From GCA-2690565 sp002457235 (GTDB lineage: Bacteria > Verrucomicrobiota > Verrucomicrobiia > Opitutales > Coraliomargaritaceae): 61,531 nucleotides of DNA. The position numbers and the translations under genes are program-made. Shown in pieces: positions 47,614 through 56,700 of this stretch. Every line of letters begins with the position of its first letter. Position 1 is the stretch's first letter. The stretch lies in the NCBI GenBank assembly GCA_045565695.1, contig JBJLEZ010000002.1:1-61531 (forward strand). Direction: 5' to 3'. The notes below the pieces were generated by a model. The model did not search any database. It was not told the origin of the DNA and saw nothing but the letters and a program-made list of their open reading frames with translations.

Positions 47614-48687
47614 ATGAAATATACAAAAATACTACTCATTAAATTACTAGCCCTATCCTGCTTCATTGGAGCTAATCTCCTTCAAGCAGACGAAGGGCTA
47701 AGCCTTAAGGCTAAAGGTAAAGAAACGATTGAATTAAGATTCAATGGCCGTATGCAAGCTCAATACGACAGTCTATCTATGACTGATGAGCCAAGCACAA
47801 ATCACTTCTATTTCCGAAGATTATTCCTCGGTGCCAAAGCAAAATTAAGCAATGGTATCTATGCAGAGTCCGTCTTCGATTTTGCCGGTGATGAAAATCC
47901 TGAAGTTGCCTTTGATAAAGCAATCATCGGATATAAATTTTCTAATGGCGTGACTGGTGTGCTCGGTTTCCAAAAAGTACCGTTCGGTTACGAAGAAACC
48001 ACATCGTCTTCTAAGCTTCAAACCATTGAACGCTCTGCCATCAATCGCTTCTTTGCTGATGATATTGATTTCTCATCTAGACACATGGGAGTTCACGCTA
48101 AAGGCAAATTAGATAATGGTTTCTCTTATGCATTGGCGATCGTTAATTCCGCTCAAGGCGAAGGTTCAAGATTAGGGGGTGCATCAAACTCAAGTAATGA
48201 TATCGCAACTTTTGCACGATTACAGTGGAAGCAAGATGATATAACATTGGGGTTAGATTATGGTGACCAAACAGAAAATTTGGTAACTAACGCTGATGTT
48301 AGTGCCTATACTTCCTACATAAACTACAAATCAGGTGACCTAAACCTTCTTGGAGAATACTTCAGAGGAGATTTAGGGGAAGGTAATGATAGCGAAGGCT
48401 ATTCATTACGTGCATCGATTAGAAATGGCAAATGGGAGCCAGTAATCAGATACTCATCTGTAGAATCCGATTGGAAAGTCGATTCCGATGAGTTGATTCG
48501 AAGAGCACCTAGTGGCGGTAGTCTTTCTGGTCTAGGAGGCGAATTAGACTCTACTTATGTCGGACTCAATTATTACTACAGCAAGGCAGTCACATTCATG
48601 GCAGGTTATGAAGATGCTGAATCAACAGACGGAACAACGACTTACGACATGGACGGCTTACGTGCACGTGTGCAAGTTCTTTGGTAA
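47614..48687 (+). CDS. Phosphate-selective porin (OprO/OprP-like)
   Basis: The 357-residue protein has a signal peptide (MKYTKILLIKLLALSCFIGA). It then shows the OprO/P pattern of alternating amphipathic strands: LRFNGRMQAQYDS, FYFRRLFLGAKAKL, IIGYKFSNGVTGVLGFQKVPFGYE, RFFADDIDFSSRHMGVHAKGKL. It ends in a barrel strand with terminal Trp (RARVQVLW). It is expected to pass phosphate or polyphosphate through the outer membrane; its place after pstS supports this. A strong terminator follows. Confidence 0.92.
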   Translation: MKYTKILLIKLLALSCFIGANLLQADEGLSLKAKGKETIELRFNGRMQAQYDSLSMTDEPSTNHFYFRRLFLGAKAKLSNGIYAESVFDFAGDENPEVAFDKAIIGYKFSNGVTGVLGFQKVPFGYEETTSSSKLQTIERSAINRFFADDIDFSSRHMGVHAKGKLDNGFSYALAIVNSAQGEGSRLGGASNSSNDIATFARLQWKQDDITLGLDYGDQTENLVTNADVSAYTSYINYKSGDLNLLGEYFRGDLGEGNDSEGYSLRASIRNGKWEPVIRYSSVESDWKVDSDELIRRAPSGGSLSGLGGELDSTYVGLNYYYSKAVTFMAGYEDAESTDGTTTYDMDGLRARVQVLW

Positions 48688-48733
48688 TTAAGCCAAAACT
48701 TTTTCATTTAGTTTAATAAGCGTTTAAATAAAG

Positions 48734-48773
48734 AAGGTCGTAGTGTGAGTTATTCATACTACGGCCTTTTTTT
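48734..48773 (+). terminator. Rho-independent terminator after the porin gene
   Basis: A stem AGGTCGTAGT / ACTACGGCCT (one G-U pair) with a loop that can pair further is followed by T7. It closes the pstS-porin unit. Confidence 0.9.
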
Positions 48774-48815
48774 ATCATTTAAAGAATAGTCTCACTGAGC
48801 ATTACAAAGCATTAC

Positions 48816-48894
48816 AAAAAAGCTAGGACCCTACCCCTAAGGTCCTAGCTACATTATCTACTTTATTTGTTACCCTAAACTCCCGATAAGGGAG
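48816..48894 (-). ncRNA. Two-hairpin structured element, copy 2 (candidate small RNA)
   Basis: On the minus strand: hairpin CTCCC-ttatc-GGGAG (48894-48880), conserved linker, then hairpin AGCTAGGACC / GGTCCTAGCT around the same loop TTAGGGGTAG, ending in T6. Compared with copy 1 the upper stem pair GATC/GATC has become GGTC/GACC and CTCCTA/TAGGAG has become CTCCC/GGGAG. Both sides changed so pairing is kept. It lies 50 bp past the alkaline phosphatase stop, so it could be its terminator, but a promoter-like sequence directly upstream suggests its own transcript of about 80 nt. Apart from this and the porin terminator the 48,688-48,944 gap holds only a 10-bp tandem repeat (48799-48818). Confidence 0.65.
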
Positions 48895-48899
48895 ATTGA

Positions 48900-48926
48900 A
48901 TTATATAAAAGCATAAAAGATGCCAA
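48900..48926 (-). promoter_or_regulatory. Promoter-like sequence before element copy 2
   Basis: On the minus strand TTGGCA (48926-48921), a 15-bp spacer and a perfect TATAAT (48905-48900). The -10 ends 5 bp before the first hairpin, placing transcription start at the hairpin base. The spacer is shorter than the usual 17 bp. Confidence 0.5.
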
Positions 48927-48944
48927 TTTATATAAAGTTTTTTG

Positions 48945-50414
48945 CTAAACTTTAAGCGCCTTACGCAGTAAGCCATTCAATTCAAAATTCTCAATATATT
49001 GAGGAATTGAATCTGAACCAGGACCATAAGCCATTAAATCGACAAGTTCAGAAGTATGTGCATCTGAAGTCCAACCAATACCCATCGTCTCTAAAAAGTA
49101 TCTTTTAAAATAAGATCCTAAATTCGCCGCAAGATAATCCCTTTGAAAGCCTTCTTCTCGATCAATCGAAGGATCACGATAGCCAAATGGGTGAATCCTA
49201 TAATCGCCATTAAGCATCGATTGTACGACAGAAACATCTGCATCTGTTAGGCGAATATTCAGTAAGGATTTAAATAATTCCTTACTGGCTATTCCTTCGT
49301 CATTAAGTCGCTCAGCAATAAATTCAAATGAGGAACGAATCTTCGAGATAGCGCGCATCGATTGATTTGACCCCTCATAGCCTGCTCCAAAACCGTTCAA
49401 TTGACAACCGCCTGTTCCATGATCGGTTGTTATGATTAACAAAGTATCTGGATGTTTCTCAACAAACTCCATGGCAATCGGGATACAACGATCAAACTCC
49501 AATTGTTCTTCAACAATTGAAGCAATATCTTGGGCATGACCCGCATGGTCCACTCGACCTGCCTCTACTTGCAAACAAAACCCCGATTTTCTTTTTGAAA
49601 GATTCGATAATGCCACACCAAACATCTCTTCCAATTTAGGCACTTGTCGGTAACTCTTTGAATATTTTCGATCAATAGCATAAGGCATGTGTGTGTCCGA
49701 AAATAAACCAAGAAGCTTCAAGGATTCCTTAGACTGAATCATTTCATCCCCAGTCTTACAGTAAGCGTACCCACTTTGCTTAAAATCTTTCAATAAAGAT
49801 GCATTATTTTCATAAAAATTCCGTGCTCCTCCGCCCATTAAAACATCAACCTCATGCTTCAGGTATTGTTGAGCCACAGAAGTTTCGTCGTCTCGATCTT
49901 TAACACTCGCAACAAAGCCAGCTGGTGTGGCATGGGTGATTCGAGCTGTTGTCACCAATCCAATAGCTTTGCCCCTATTCTTAGCTATGGCAAATAATGG
50001 ATTTAAGTGCTGACCATCTGCACGCACATTAATATGCCCATTGGGGACCCGTTCACCTGAACCCCAAGCGCTACTAGCTGCCGCCGAATCGGTCACTAAA
50101 GAACTTTCTGATACCGTATTCTGCAACGCAGTTGCTACCTGTTTGTTCCTCAATACTTGAAACCAATTCAATTCCTTGCCCGTTAAATGTTTAGCATAAT
50201 CATTCGCCAAGGACAAAGTACCCCGTCCCATTCCATCCACCACTAAAAAAATACAATTTTTCGCCCCTTTGTGGGCTTGATTTGTAATAGCAATTGACTC
50301 TGCCTTAGTTGATAAAGTTGTTGTAGTGATCAAACCAATGCCCGCAGCTCCTTTTAAGAACTTCCGACGACTTTGATTTTGATTTTTGGCTAAGGAATTA
50401 TTAATATCAGGCAT
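48945..50414 (-). CDS. phoA: Alkaline phosphatase, Tat-exported
   Basis: The 489-residue protein opens with a twin-arginine signal: QSRRKFLKGAAGIGLITTT. PhoA-superfamily motifs follow in order: FLVVDGMGRGT (metal), LVTDSAAASSAWGSGE with the nucleophile serine, VGLVTTARITHATPAGF, LQVEAGRVDHAGHAQD and ITTDHGTGG (metal ligands). It releases phosphate from organic esters in the periplasm or outside, matching the Pho locus. A TTGAGT-18-TATTAT sequence upstream of 50414 could be the promoter. The start of copy 2 lies 50 bp past its stop. Confidence 0.95.
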   Translation of the reverse strand: MPDINNSLAKNQNQSRRKFLKGAAGIGLITTTTLSTKAESIAITNQAHKGAKNCIFLVVDGMGRGTLSLANDYAKHLTGKELNWFQVLRNKQVATALQNTVSESSLVTDSAAASSAWGSGERVPNGHINVRADGQHLNPLFAIAKNRGKAIGLVTTARITHATPAGFVASVKDRDDETSVAQQYLKHEVDVLMGGGARNFYENNASLLKDFKQSGYAYCKTGDEMIQSKESLKLLGLFSDTHMPYAIDRKYSKSYRQVPKLEEMFGVALSNLSKRKSGFCLQVEAGRVDHAGHAQDIASIVEEQLEFDRCIPIAMEFVEKHPDTLLIITTDHGTGGCQLNGFGAGYEGSNQSMRAISKIRSSFEFIAERLNDEGIASKELFKSLLNIRLTDADVSVVQSMLNGDYRIHPFGYRDPSIDREEGFQRDYLAANLGSYFKRYFLETMGIGWTSDAHTSELVDLMAYGPGSDSIPQYIENFELNGLLRKALKV

Positions 50415-50565
50415 ATTTTATAAGCTATAATAATGCATAGGACTCAATCAACTCAATATCTATAACTTACAGGTCATATATTCGCAAACAAAGTATTTGA
50501 ATATTTTCGATACAAAGATTACAAAAAATAATTTAAGTAAAGTAATAACAAACAAAAGGAACATC

Positions 50566-50679
50566 ATGAGTTGCGGATGCGGAAGAAGCCCTACAGGCGA
50601 ATGCATAGGCTGGCACAGTCTCACTGAAGAAGAATACAAAAAAAAGCTAAAAGAATATAAAGCAAATTCAAAAAGCTAG
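50566..50679 (+). CDS. 37-residue cysteine-rich small protein
   Basis: The start is placed at the ATG at 50566, preceded by AAAGGA at a good distance; an in-frame upstream TTG at 50497 is less likely. The product begins MSCGCGRSPTGECIGWHSL and continues into a Lys/Glu helix (TEEEYKKKLKEYKANSKS). Three cysteines and one histidine in the first 17 residues suggest metal binding, and the CxGWHxL motif is reminiscent of CDGSH-like arrangements. Function unknown. A terminator follows 41 bp after the stop, so it is a complete monocistronic gene. Confidence 0.75.
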   Translation: MSCGCGRSPTGECIGWHSLTEEEYKKKLKEYKANSKS

Positions 50680-50720
50680 CTGTAAGTGAGTCCTATCAGC
50701 CTTAATGTTATAAAAACAAG

Positions 50721-50746
50721 CCCTCATCTTTTTAGGTGAGGGTTTT
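50721..50746 (+). terminator. Rho-independent terminator after the small Cys-rich gene
   Basis: A 9-bp stem CCCTCATCT / AGGTGAGGG (one G-U pair) with a 4-nt loop is followed by TTTT. Confidence 0.85.
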
Positions 50747-50816
50747 AGCAACAAAGCCCAATATTTCCCTAAAGGTTGTACTAACAGATACTCATGCCAA
50801 GTTCTTCTGTTTTAAG

Positions 50817-50902
<86 letters not shown>

Positions 50903-51018
50903 ATGTGATTATTTTTGATGGCTTATCCCCGCTTTTTTGGCAAGTCCGAAAATAAAAGTGGATGGAATTTTGCTTTCTCTCAGATTGACTTGTTCATTTC
51001 AATCCTTTGACTATTGGC

Positions 51019-52110
51019 ATGGGTAATTCATTTGGTACTTTATTTCGTATATCTACTTGGGGCGAAAGCCACGGTGGCGGTATTGGTGTGGTTATTGACG
51101 GATGCCCTCCTCGCCTCCCACTTTCTGAAGAGGATATCCAATTTGAATTGGATCGTCGTCGTCCGGGGCAAAGTGAGATTACGACTCCACGAAAAGAATC
51201 GGATAAGGCAACGATTGTATCGGGTGTGTATGAGGGTCTGACCTTAGGCACGCCGATTGCTATTTATGTACCTAATGGCGATCATCGCCCTGAAGCATAC
51301 AAGGAAATGAAGGATAAATTCCGCCCTTCTCACGCAGACTTTACTTACCAAACTAAGTTTGGCATTCGCAACCATGAAGGCGGTGGACGTTCCTCAGCTC
51401 GTGAAACAATTGGTCGTGTAGCGGCAGGTGCAATTGCTCAAAAAATTTTAAAACAGGCTGGTGGCGTAGAGGTGCGTGCTTTTATTAATCGCATCCACAC
51501 TATTGAGGCACCTGAAATGAAAGAATTTCCGACCCTTGAAGCGGTGGAAGCTTCTCCAGTGCGTTGCCCGCACCCTGAAACGGCTGAAGCTATGGTGAAT
51601 TTCATTAAAGATATGCGCTCGAAAGGTGACTCTGTTGGCGGGGTGATCGAGTGTCGTGTGAAAAATTTACCGGTGGGTTTAGGAGTGCCTGTCTTTGATC
51701 GTTTAGAGGCGGATTTAGCTAAGGCAATGCTCTCTCTTCCAGCGACTAAAGGATTTGAGGTGGGTAGTGGCTTTGCTGGGACTGAGTTAATTGGCTCAGA
51801 GCATAATGATGTTTTTATTGAAAAGGAAGGCCATGTGGGCACCGCAACGAATCGTTCGGGTGGTGTTCAAGGCGGTATCAGTAATGGCGAAGAGCTTGTC
51901 TTTCGTGTGGCATTCAAGCCAACCGCAACGATTTTACAAAAGCAAGCGACTGTGGATTCTGAGGGTCACGAAACCGAATTGATGGGACGTGGTCGCCATG
52001 ATCCCTGTGTTTTACCAAGAGCGGTACCGATTGTTGAGTCAATGGCTGCCCTAGTTCTTGTCGATCATTGGATGCGACAAAAGGCACAGTGTGAAAGCTT
52101 TAATTTCTAA
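51019..52110 (+). CDS. aroC: Chorismate synthase
   Basis: The ATG at 51019 gives MGNSFGTLFRISTWGESHGG, the family N-terminus; an upstream TTG at 51007 adds four residues only. The protein is about 363 residues, full length. GESHGGGIG, FNMN-binding GGGRSSARETIGRVAAGA, SGGVQGGISNGEE and GRHDPCVLPRAVP are all present. It makes chorismate from EPSP with reduced FMN. The base composition is noticeably more GC-rich than neighbours around 51,030-52,050. A CobW-like gene follows after 14 bp. Confidence 0.98.
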   Translation: MGNSFGTLFRISTWGESHGGGIGVVIDGCPPRLPLSEEDIQFELDRRRPGQSEITTPRKESDKATIVSGVYEGLTLGTPIAIYVPNGDHRPEAYKEMKDKFRPSHADFTYQTKFGIRNHEGGGRSSARETIGRVAAGAIAQKILKQAGGVEVRAFINRIHTIEAPEMKEFPTLEAVEASPVRCPHPETAEAMVNFIKDMRSKGDSVGGVIECRVKNLPVGLGVPVFDRLEADLAKAMLSLPATKGFEVGSGFAGTELIGSEHNDVFIEKEGHVGTATNRSGGVQGGISNGEELVFRVAFKPTATILQKQATVDSEGHETELMGRGRHDPCVLPRAVPIVESMAALVLVDHWMRQKAQCESFNF

Positions 52111-52124
52111 TCGGATTTCTGACT

Positions 52125-52847
52125 ATGGCTTCTAGCCTAAAGGTATACTTAATATTGGGTTCGAATGATTCAGGTCGGAGGGCTGTTTTATGCGATCTCA
52201 TTGACAGCTTAAAATCCGAATCTCCGATTTTGTATTTTAAACATAAGGACTCACTGAGCAATGATTGGGATAATTCATTGGAAAGCCTTCCTCAAATTAA
52301 CACGGTTTCATGGTCTTTAGATGAGGCTAAAATTAAACATGATTCCATTAGCGTAAATCCTGAATCGATTTTCTTTGTCGCACCATCGAGTATCAATCTG
52401 GCCGATGTGATTGAAGGATTAAAGGGATGGTTGAGCAAAAATGACTGCCGACTCACTCGAATCATTACGATAGTGGATTGCAAGGGCTTGAGCGAAAATA
52501 ACTCACACAATAGTTGGTACGAAGCAGCGATCCATTTTTCCGATATGGTGCTACTGAATCGAAGAGAAGGTGTCGGCGAAAAATGGATCAAAGATTTCCT
52601 GACTGAAAAAAAGAAGCAGTTTCACCCCACCCGATTTGAATTAGTGAAAAAAAATCGAGTGAATAATCCGATTGATATACTCGACTCTCAAACTTATCGG
52701 ACTTCTCTTTATTTCGATGACCTAATTTCAATCGAAGAAGATGAATTTGAAGACCTTTGTCCTGAAGATAAAAAAATGGATCGTTACATAGAACGCTTAG
52801 AAAGTGGCAAACGCAATAAACCGATCAATCCGATTCATCTAGATTAA
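52125..52847 (+). CDS. CobW/G3E-like protein with degenerate P-loop
   Basis: This 240-residue protein is recognised only by pattern. A first strand and loop VYLILGSNDSGRRAVLCDLI resembles the CobW P-loop GFLGAGKTT, but the Lys is replaced by Arg. TIVDCKGLSEN corresponds to the TVVDA switch and HFSDMVLLNRREGVGEKW to the ADxvllNKxD base-recognition strand. Nucleotide binding is therefore doubtful. The C-terminus is charged (EEDEFEDLCPEDKKMDRYI). It is close behind aroC and may be co-transcribed. No function is proposed. Confidence 0.55.
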   Translation: MASSLKVYLILGSNDSGRRAVLCDLIDSLKSESPILYFKHKDSLSNDWDNSLESLPQINTVSWSLDEAKIKHDSISVNPESIFFVAPSSINLADVIEGLKGWLSKNDCRLTRIITIVDCKGLSENNSHNSWYEAAIHFSDMVLLNRREGVGEKWIKDFLTEKKKQFHPTRFELVKKNRVNNPIDILDSQTYRTSLYFDDLISIEEDEFEDLCPEDKKMDRYIERLESGKRNKPINPIHLD

Positions 52848-52884
52848 TTGATGATCAAACAGCCCTCTTCCGACTTTTAATACC

Positions 52885-53610
52885 CTAGAGCTTGCGGCTA
52901 CGAAATAGCGCAAAGGCTAAAAACACAGACCCTAAAAGCAAGGAATAGGTACTTGGCTCTGGGATAGCGGTCCCAACAACTAGCACATTATCAATTGACA
53001 TAGCATCGTTGTTATCAAAGTCATCTAGGCGAATGGCGATTGTGTTTTGATTGTCGAGCAATCCACCAAAATTAACACTACTTTGAGCAAAACTTCGTTC
53101 TAAGCCATTTATACTAGTCGGGAGTAGCTCATTATTTATTAATGAGAAAGAAACACCGGAAGCAAAATCTTTTACGGGACCACTGACATCTGCTGGTGAG
53201 CTATCCTCCAATCCATTAAAGTCATATTTTAAATCAAAAGAGGCTACGCCTGCATCTTCATTGCCCAATATATCAAAATACAACTCAATATCCTTAAATC
53301 CCACTGTTGAAAAAGTGATAAAAAATTCAGCATCATTATCTCCACTTTTACCAATATCATCCCAAGCCATTGATTTACCTGCTGAAGAGCTTATTCCAAA
53401 TTGGGAAAAAGCATTCCCTGATTTTCCGTTACCATCCGTGTCGGCACGCTGTTGATATAGAGTACCTGAACCTAAGCTAGCACTATGGGCAATTTGTGGG
53501 GTATCATTATCCACTGCATAACCATCATTAAAGTCCCAAAAAGCGATAGTTTCTTCAGAAAATAAAGAAGCCGTAAATACTAGAAAGATGGTAGATAATC
53601 TAAATTCCAC
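52885..53610 (-). CDS. Secreted protein with PEP-CTERM sorting signal
   Basis: The 241-residue protein has a signal peptide (STIFLVFTASLFSEE). A beta-rich body starts TIAFWDFNDGY, with FDLKYDFNG and TIAIRLDDFDNNDAMSIDNVLVVG, a lectin- or jelly-roll-like strand pattern. The C-terminus is IPEPSTYSLLLGSVFLAFAL followed by FRSRKL, the PEP-CTERM signal. A TTGACA (53645-53640, minus) lies upstream; the matching -10 is poor. It is divergent from the giant CotH gene. Confidence 0.92.
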   Translation of the reverse strand: MEFRLSTIFLVFTASLFSEETIAFWDFNDGYAVDNDTPQIAHSASLGSGTLYQQRADTDGNGKSGNAFSQFGISSSAGKSMAWDDIGKSGDNDAEFFITFSTVGFKDIELYFDILGNEDAGVASFDLKYDFNGLEDSSPADVSGPVKDFASGVSFSLINNELLPTSINGLERSFAQSSVNFGGLLDNQNTIAIRLDDFDNNDAMSIDNVLVVGTAIPEPSTYSLLLGSVFLAFALFRSRKL

Positions 53611-53707
53611 AATATTACATAAAAACTATTAATAATCATTGTCAACCATTAGACATAGATAAATAATGGCATTAATTACAGTATTAAGACAGTAATCTCA
53701 TATCATT

Positions 53708-56700
53708 GTGCGCACCCTATCCCAAAATAAACCCCTTCTATTCCTTTTCCTATTCTGTCTTTGTTTTTCTAAGGCTCATTCTGCCTTATTCTTAAATGAA
53801 TTTTTAGCAGCGAATGATTCAATCAATCAAGACCCTCAAGGAGATTACGATGATTGGATAGAAATTTATAACTCAAGTGCTGAAACAATTGATCTTAGTG
53901 GTCTTTATTTAACGGATGATCTCAATGATTTAACACAATGGTCTTTCCCTCAGGGTACAACAATAGCGAGTGGAGATTATTTATTAATATGGGCTGACAA
54001 AGATATTGCTGACAATCCATCCGGGCTTCATAGCAATTTCAAACTCGGCTCTGGAGGTGAATCCATCGGTCTTGTTGAAAGTGATGGAGTCACTTTGATC
54101 GACTCTATTACTTTTGGTAGTCAAAGTGATAATATCTCATATGGACGTTATCCAGATGGGACGGATAATTGGTATCCAATGGATAGCCCATCTCCAAATG
54201 CTGAAAATTCAGCAGCCATGTCCGAAGAGGTTTATTTTTCTAAATTAGGTGGCACCATTGCAGATGGGTTTTTGCTGAAATTATCCACTCCTAGCAATAC
54301 AGGAGTGATACGTTATACCCTAAACGGTAGTGTCCCAAATAACGCTTCCAACATTTATAATGATCAAGTGGGCATTGTGATTGATAATCAATCATCGACT
54401 ATGGTCCGAGTGCGTGCTTATCAAGATGGTTTCACCCCTGGGCCTATTAGAACTGAGTGCTATATAGCAATGAGTTCCGAATTGGCTAATTTTGAATCGA
54501 ATTTACCGGTCATTATCATAGATACTTTAGATGCAACGATACCTTTGCCTAGTTACAATGGAAATGAAGTCTTTCACGCTGATCCAATTATTACTTACGC
54601 TAGTTTTTTTGATACGGACAAGACATTAGGTATTTCTAAAACACGTAATAACGCAGATTATTCAGGTCGTGCAGGAGTCAATATTCGTGGACAAAGTACC
54701 TCTGAGCTACCTAAAAGGCCTTATAAATTAGAAACATGGGATGAATACAATGAAGACATTGATGTTCCTTTATTGGGCTTTCCTTCAGATTCTGATTGGG
54801 TTCTGAATAATCCTTACACCGATAGAACTTTTATGCGAACAATGCTCGCTTTGGAGTTCAGTAATAAGATGGGCTATTACTCTCCAAGAACTCGATTCGT
54901 GGAAGTATTTGTCAATGAAAATGGAGGGCAAATTGGAGGGCCGAGCTCTAATGACTATATGGGTGTTTATGTTCTAATGGAAAAAATTAAACGGGGGGAA
55001 GATCGAGTTAATATTGAGAAACTATCTTCATCGGATAATACCGAACCGGATATTTCTGGTGGCTACATTTTACGACATGATAAAGACCGGCAGGAAGAGA
55101 GTTTTTGGAGTTGGTCAGGCCGATTCTTTTATGTGGAACCTTCCGACACAGATATCACCACCGCACAAAAAAATTACATTCAAGGCTATATCTCAGATTT
55201 CGAGCAAGCCTTGCAAAGCTCTGGATTCTCAGACCCGATTAATGGATACGCTAAATATATTGATGTTGATTCTTTTATCGTGAATGACTTTTGCTCTGAA
55301 ATTACCAGAGAAGTCGATACCTATCGTTACAGTACTTATGTGACCAAAAACAGGAATCAAAAACTAGAGATGTCCCCTCAATGGGATTATAACATCAGTA
55401 TGGGTAATAATGATTACCGAATTTGGGATCTTTATACCCATTATACTTCTGGATGGCATCGAGATAGCTCCACTCCTTATTTGTCAGAGTACAATTGGCA
55501 CCAACGCCTAATGGATGACTCTGAATACTTAAAGCAATATGCCGATAAATGGTTTCATTTAAGAGAGACCGTTTTAAGTGATAGTTCAATAGAGTCCTCT
55601 ATTGATAGTAAAGTTGCTCTCATTAATCAGGGTGCCGCAGAAAGAAATTTCTCCAGATGGGACATCCTTAATTCTTATGCAGGTTTTGATTTTGCAAACG
55701 ATCTTTCCAACCCATACATTAATGGCTCAAACTTTTATTATGGCGGGAATCTAGCATTACCTAACAATACAAGTTTTCATACCTACGCCATGCAAGCTGA
55801 ATGGCTCAAAAATTGGCTCACGGGCAACGGAACACCGGCCAACTCTGCAGATGCTCAAAATTATGCCTCTCAATATTCCGACCGATTGGGTTGGCTTGAT
55901 GCTAATATGCAAAATCGAACCAATTTTGCGCCACCTCCTACTATTTTATTCAATGACAACCCTGCGGATACTGGTGCAAGTTTTGAAAACGATAGTTACA
56001 TTACTTTTTCTTCTAATAGTGATACGCTTTATTATACACTTGATGGAACAGACCCTAGAGAAGCTTTTACTGGAAATTCAATCGGCACAGTATACACTAC
56101 ATCCCAAACACCCCCAGGAACATTTTCTGAAACTTTAATTGATGAATCAGCAGCCTGTTCTGTAAAAATTCCAAATAGTTCGAGTGATGCTTCTGGATGG
56201 AAAACAATTAATTTCAATGACAATAATTGGATTAGCGGCAATACTGGCGTAGGCTATGAAACATCTGGCACAGACTATGCGAACTTAATCAATTTAGATA
56301 TAGGAGTAATGCGTGGCACTAATGAAAGTGCCTATATTCGTGTACCTTTTTCAATAGAAAATATAGCATCGGTTACGGAACTAAGGCTAAATATGAAATA
56401 CGATGATGCCTTTGTTGCTTACATCAACGGAACCGAAGTCGCTCGCTCTAGTTCTGTTCCCAACACTCTTTCATGGAATAGTGGTGCGACTACTTATCAT
56501 GAAGATACTTTAGCCGTAAATTATCAATTCTTCAATGCCGATACGGGAATAGGATCACTTCAAAACGGTACAAATGTTTTGGCTATTCATCTCTTAAACG
56601 CGGGATCAACCTCATCTGATATCCTCTGTATTCCACAACTCCTAGCAATAAAAGAAAGCAATGATAATGTAACCTCAAATCCAGATGGCATTCTCATACA

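Noticed and set aside
48799..48818. Tandem GCATTACAAA repeat before element copy 2, considered as a Pho box.
   Set aside because: Repeat period is 10 bp, not 11, and it lies downstream of the element on the minus strand, where a PhoB site would not act on phoA.
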